Below are positions 62,465-64,000 of a stretch of 64,000 nucleotides of DNA, piece after piece. The stretch covers positions 324,689 to 388,688 of the forward strand of contig NZ_PDKF01000002.1 in NCBI RefSeq assembly GCF_004118855.1, read 5' to 3'. Every line of letters starts with the position of its first letter. Position 1 is the stretch's first letter. The translations under genes and the position numbers were made by a program. Origin of the DNA: Arcobacter sp. CECT 8983. Lineage in GTDB: Bacteria > Campylobacterota > Campylobacteria > Campylobacterales > Arcobacteraceae. The notes under the pieces were generated by a model that did no database searches, was not told the origin of the DNA, and was given only the letters and a program-made list of their open reading frames with translations.

Positions 62465-64000
62465 TGAGATTGAAAAAAAAGTTTTAGCATTAAAATATAG
62501 ACCGAAAAGATTTGAAGATTTAGTAGGGCAGACAACAATCTCTCAAACACTTTCATTAGCATTAGATTCAAATAGACTATCACATGCTTATCTTTTTAGT
62601 GGATTAAGAGGAAGTGGTAAAACTTCAACAGCAAGAATTATGGCAAAAGCACTTCTTTGTTCAAATGGACCAACATCAAAGCCATGTGAAGTATGTGAAA
62701 ATTGTCAAAGTGCAAATGCAAACAGACACTTAGATGTTATTGAAATGGATGCCGCTTCAAATAGAGGTATTGATGATATTAAAGATTTAATTGAACATAC
62801 AAAATATAAACCAAGTTCTGCAAGGTTTAAAGTATTTATTATCGATGAGGTTCATATGCTTACTACACAAGCATTTAATGCCTTACTTAAAACACTTGAA
62901 GAACCTCCTGGTTTTGTAAAATTTATTCTTGCAACAACTGACCCATTAAAACTTCCTGCAACAATTTTAAGTCGTACTCAACACTTTAGATTTAATAAAA
63001 TAGCAAATACTGATGTACTTCATCATCTATCTCATATTTTAAATGAAGAAAACATTGAGTTTGAAACTGAAGCAATTGATATTATTTCAAGAAGTGGGCA
63101 GGGGAGTTTAAGGGATACTTTAACCTTACTTGACCAAGCTATTATTTTCTCAAAGGGAAAAATAACAGTTGCTTCTGTTGTTGATATGTTAGGTCTTATA
63201 GAACCAGAACTTATGAATAAGATTTTTGATGTTATATTAAAAAAAGGTGATGTAAGACAATTGGTTATTGAGCTTGAAAACTATGAAGTTTCTCAAGTTT
63301 GTGATGAGATGAGTATTTATCTTAGACAAAAAATGCTTGATAAAGATGCAAGATTTGATTTATTGCTTTTTGATAGATTCTTTAGAATTTTAAGTGATGC
63401 AAAACACTTATTATCTTTAAACTCAGATGGTACTTTTGTTCTTATTTTAACTCTTTCAAAAATGATTGAAGCAACAAATTTAAAAACTATTGATGATATT
63501 ATAAATCAAGTAGAAGAAGTAGAAGTTAAGCCAATGATGAAAGAGGCAATATCTATTGAAAAAGTAATGGAGCATGCAAATAATGATGTTAACCATGCTT
63601 ATGATGATATGCCAGTACAATTAAATGAACAATATCATCAAAATCAACGTACTTCTGATTCTCAAAATAATGATATCTCTTTAAATTCTGTAGATGCAAT
63701 TGAGACTGTAAAACCTATTGAGACTGTAGAACATCCACCAGCTCAAGAAGAAATTCAAGAAAAAGAACCAGAAATACAAGAAGATAGTTTTGCAACTCCT
63801 TTTGATGAGTTTGCAACACCTTTTGATGAACCTATTGTTGAGCAAAAAGAAGAAAAGGTAGAAGATAGTGAATCTTCTATTACAGAAAAACCAAAGCAGT
63901 TTGAAACTGAAAATGTACAAGAAATAAAAGAAGAGCTTTCTTCTACACCTTTTGAAGATACAACACCATTTGAAACTACACCTACACCTGAATCAGTTCA
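62454..64000 (+). CDS. dnaX: DNA polymerase III subunit gamma/tau, 5' part
   Basis: Clamp-loader ATPase; 515 codons are visible before the window ends. ALKYRPKRFEDLVGQ at the N-terminus, Walker A FSGLRGSGKTSTARIMAKAL near residue 50, a zinc-binding CEVCENCQ near residue 77, Walker B VFIIDEVHMLTTQAFNALLK, and SRC-like RSGQGSLRDTLTLLDQA near residue 215. After about residue 365 comes an acidic, low-complexity linker with repeated TPFDE-type motifs, expected to lead to a tau C-terminal domain beyond the window. ATG 62454 is inside murI and preceded by AAGGGA. Confidence 0.95.
   Translation, partial: MSNNEIEKKVLALKYRPKRFEDLVGQTTISQTLSLALDSNRLSHAYLFSGLRGSGKTSTARIMAKALLCSNGPTSKPCEVCENCQSANANRHLDVIEMDAASNRGIDDIKDLIEHTKYKPSSARFKVFIIDEVHMLTTQAFNALLKTLEEPPGFVKFILATTDPLKLPATILSRTQHFRFNKIANTDVLHHLSHILNEENIEFETEAIDIISRSGQGSLRDTLTLLDQAIIFSKGKITVASVVDMLGLIEPELMNKIFDVILKKGDVRQLVIELENYEVSQVCDEMSIYLRQKMLDKDARFDLLLFDRFFRILSDAKHLLSLNSDGTFVLILTLSKMIEATNLKTIDDIINQVEEVEVKPMMKEAISIEKVMEHANNDVNHAYDDMPVQLNEQYHQNQRTSDSQNNDISLNSVDAIETVKPIETVEHPPAQEEIQEKEPEIQEDSFATPFDEFATPFDEPIVEQKEEKVEDSESSITEKPKQFETENVQEIKEELSSTPFEDTTPFETTPTPESV

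Overview
The window is a low-GC chromosomal segment from a member of the Campylobacterota, most likely an Arcobacter-type organism (Arcobacteraceae). This placement rests on very AT-rich DNA, frequent TTG starts, TATAAT -10 boxes often preceded by TTTAGG, a Cj0069-family protein, a DinB with a lineage-type insertion, a ThrRS with a reduced N-terminal domain, and abundant Cache-domain sensors. It is inference from gene content; no 16S rRNA gene is present. Almost everything is chromosomal core. I see no insertion sequence, prophage, integrase, CRISPR array or rRNA.

Layout. 1-4.5 kb: prfA (cut by the window edge), rpsT, glmM-lspA, a leuC-type aconitase-family gene and mobA. 4.6-9.2 kb: a sulfur-oxidation cluster with two type II (human SQOR-like) sulfide:quinone oxidoreductases carrying Tat-type leaders, a small membrane-protein gene broken by an in-frame TAA, and a secreted triple-rhodanese protein. 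A related double rhodanese lies at 13.2 kb. 9.3-12.4 kb: the minus-strand translation operon thrS-infC-rpmI-rplT with several intergenic hairpins. 14.4-18.5 kb: an NFACT/RqcH-like gene and a four-gene lipoprotein operon (CsgG-like, unknown, DUF4810, extended GNA1162/DUF799). 18.6-25.5 kb: a long plus-strand housekeeping run (cdsA, dxr, tsaD, SUI1/YciH, nnr, cutA, thiG).

25.6-30.9 kb: a tRNA array (Pro, His, Arg, Leu, fMet, then Gln, fMet) interrupted by a 4.5-kb signalling block on the minus strand. The block holds a 7TMR-DISM histidine kinase, a response regulator, a protein with the invariant-residue pattern of LuxI/FeeM-type acyl signal synthases, and a second, paralogous response regulator. 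Two promoters in the block share tandem GTGAC sites at a fixed distance from the -10 box, and the block lies between two identical initiator tRNA genes. This is the best candidate for an undescribed system: a self-contained signal-production and sensing module in a phylum not generally associated with acyl-homoserine-lactone-type signalling.

30.9-46.3 kb: dinB, yraN, thiS, a Cache chemoreceptor with a C-terminal WETF peptide, a MidA-like methyltransferase, pyk, a double-Cache histidine kinase, a TolC-family protein, argD, a haem-containing fatty acid cis/trans isomerase, pyrB and pabB. 46.4-52.2 kb: a Cj0069-family protein, an isochorismatase-like hydrolase, a degenerate response regulator, an alpha/beta hydrolase, a pabC-like gene, a transglutaminase-like peptidase, an SspB-like protein and azlCD. 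52.3-55.7 kb: the minus-strand ndk-yceD-rpmF-plsX-fabH operon and a ferredoxin. 56-64 kb: peroxiredoxin, rho, metNIQ, a 31-residue membrane peptide gene with a palindromic operator, a uracil-DNA-glycosylase-like gene, murI, and dnaX cut by the window edge.
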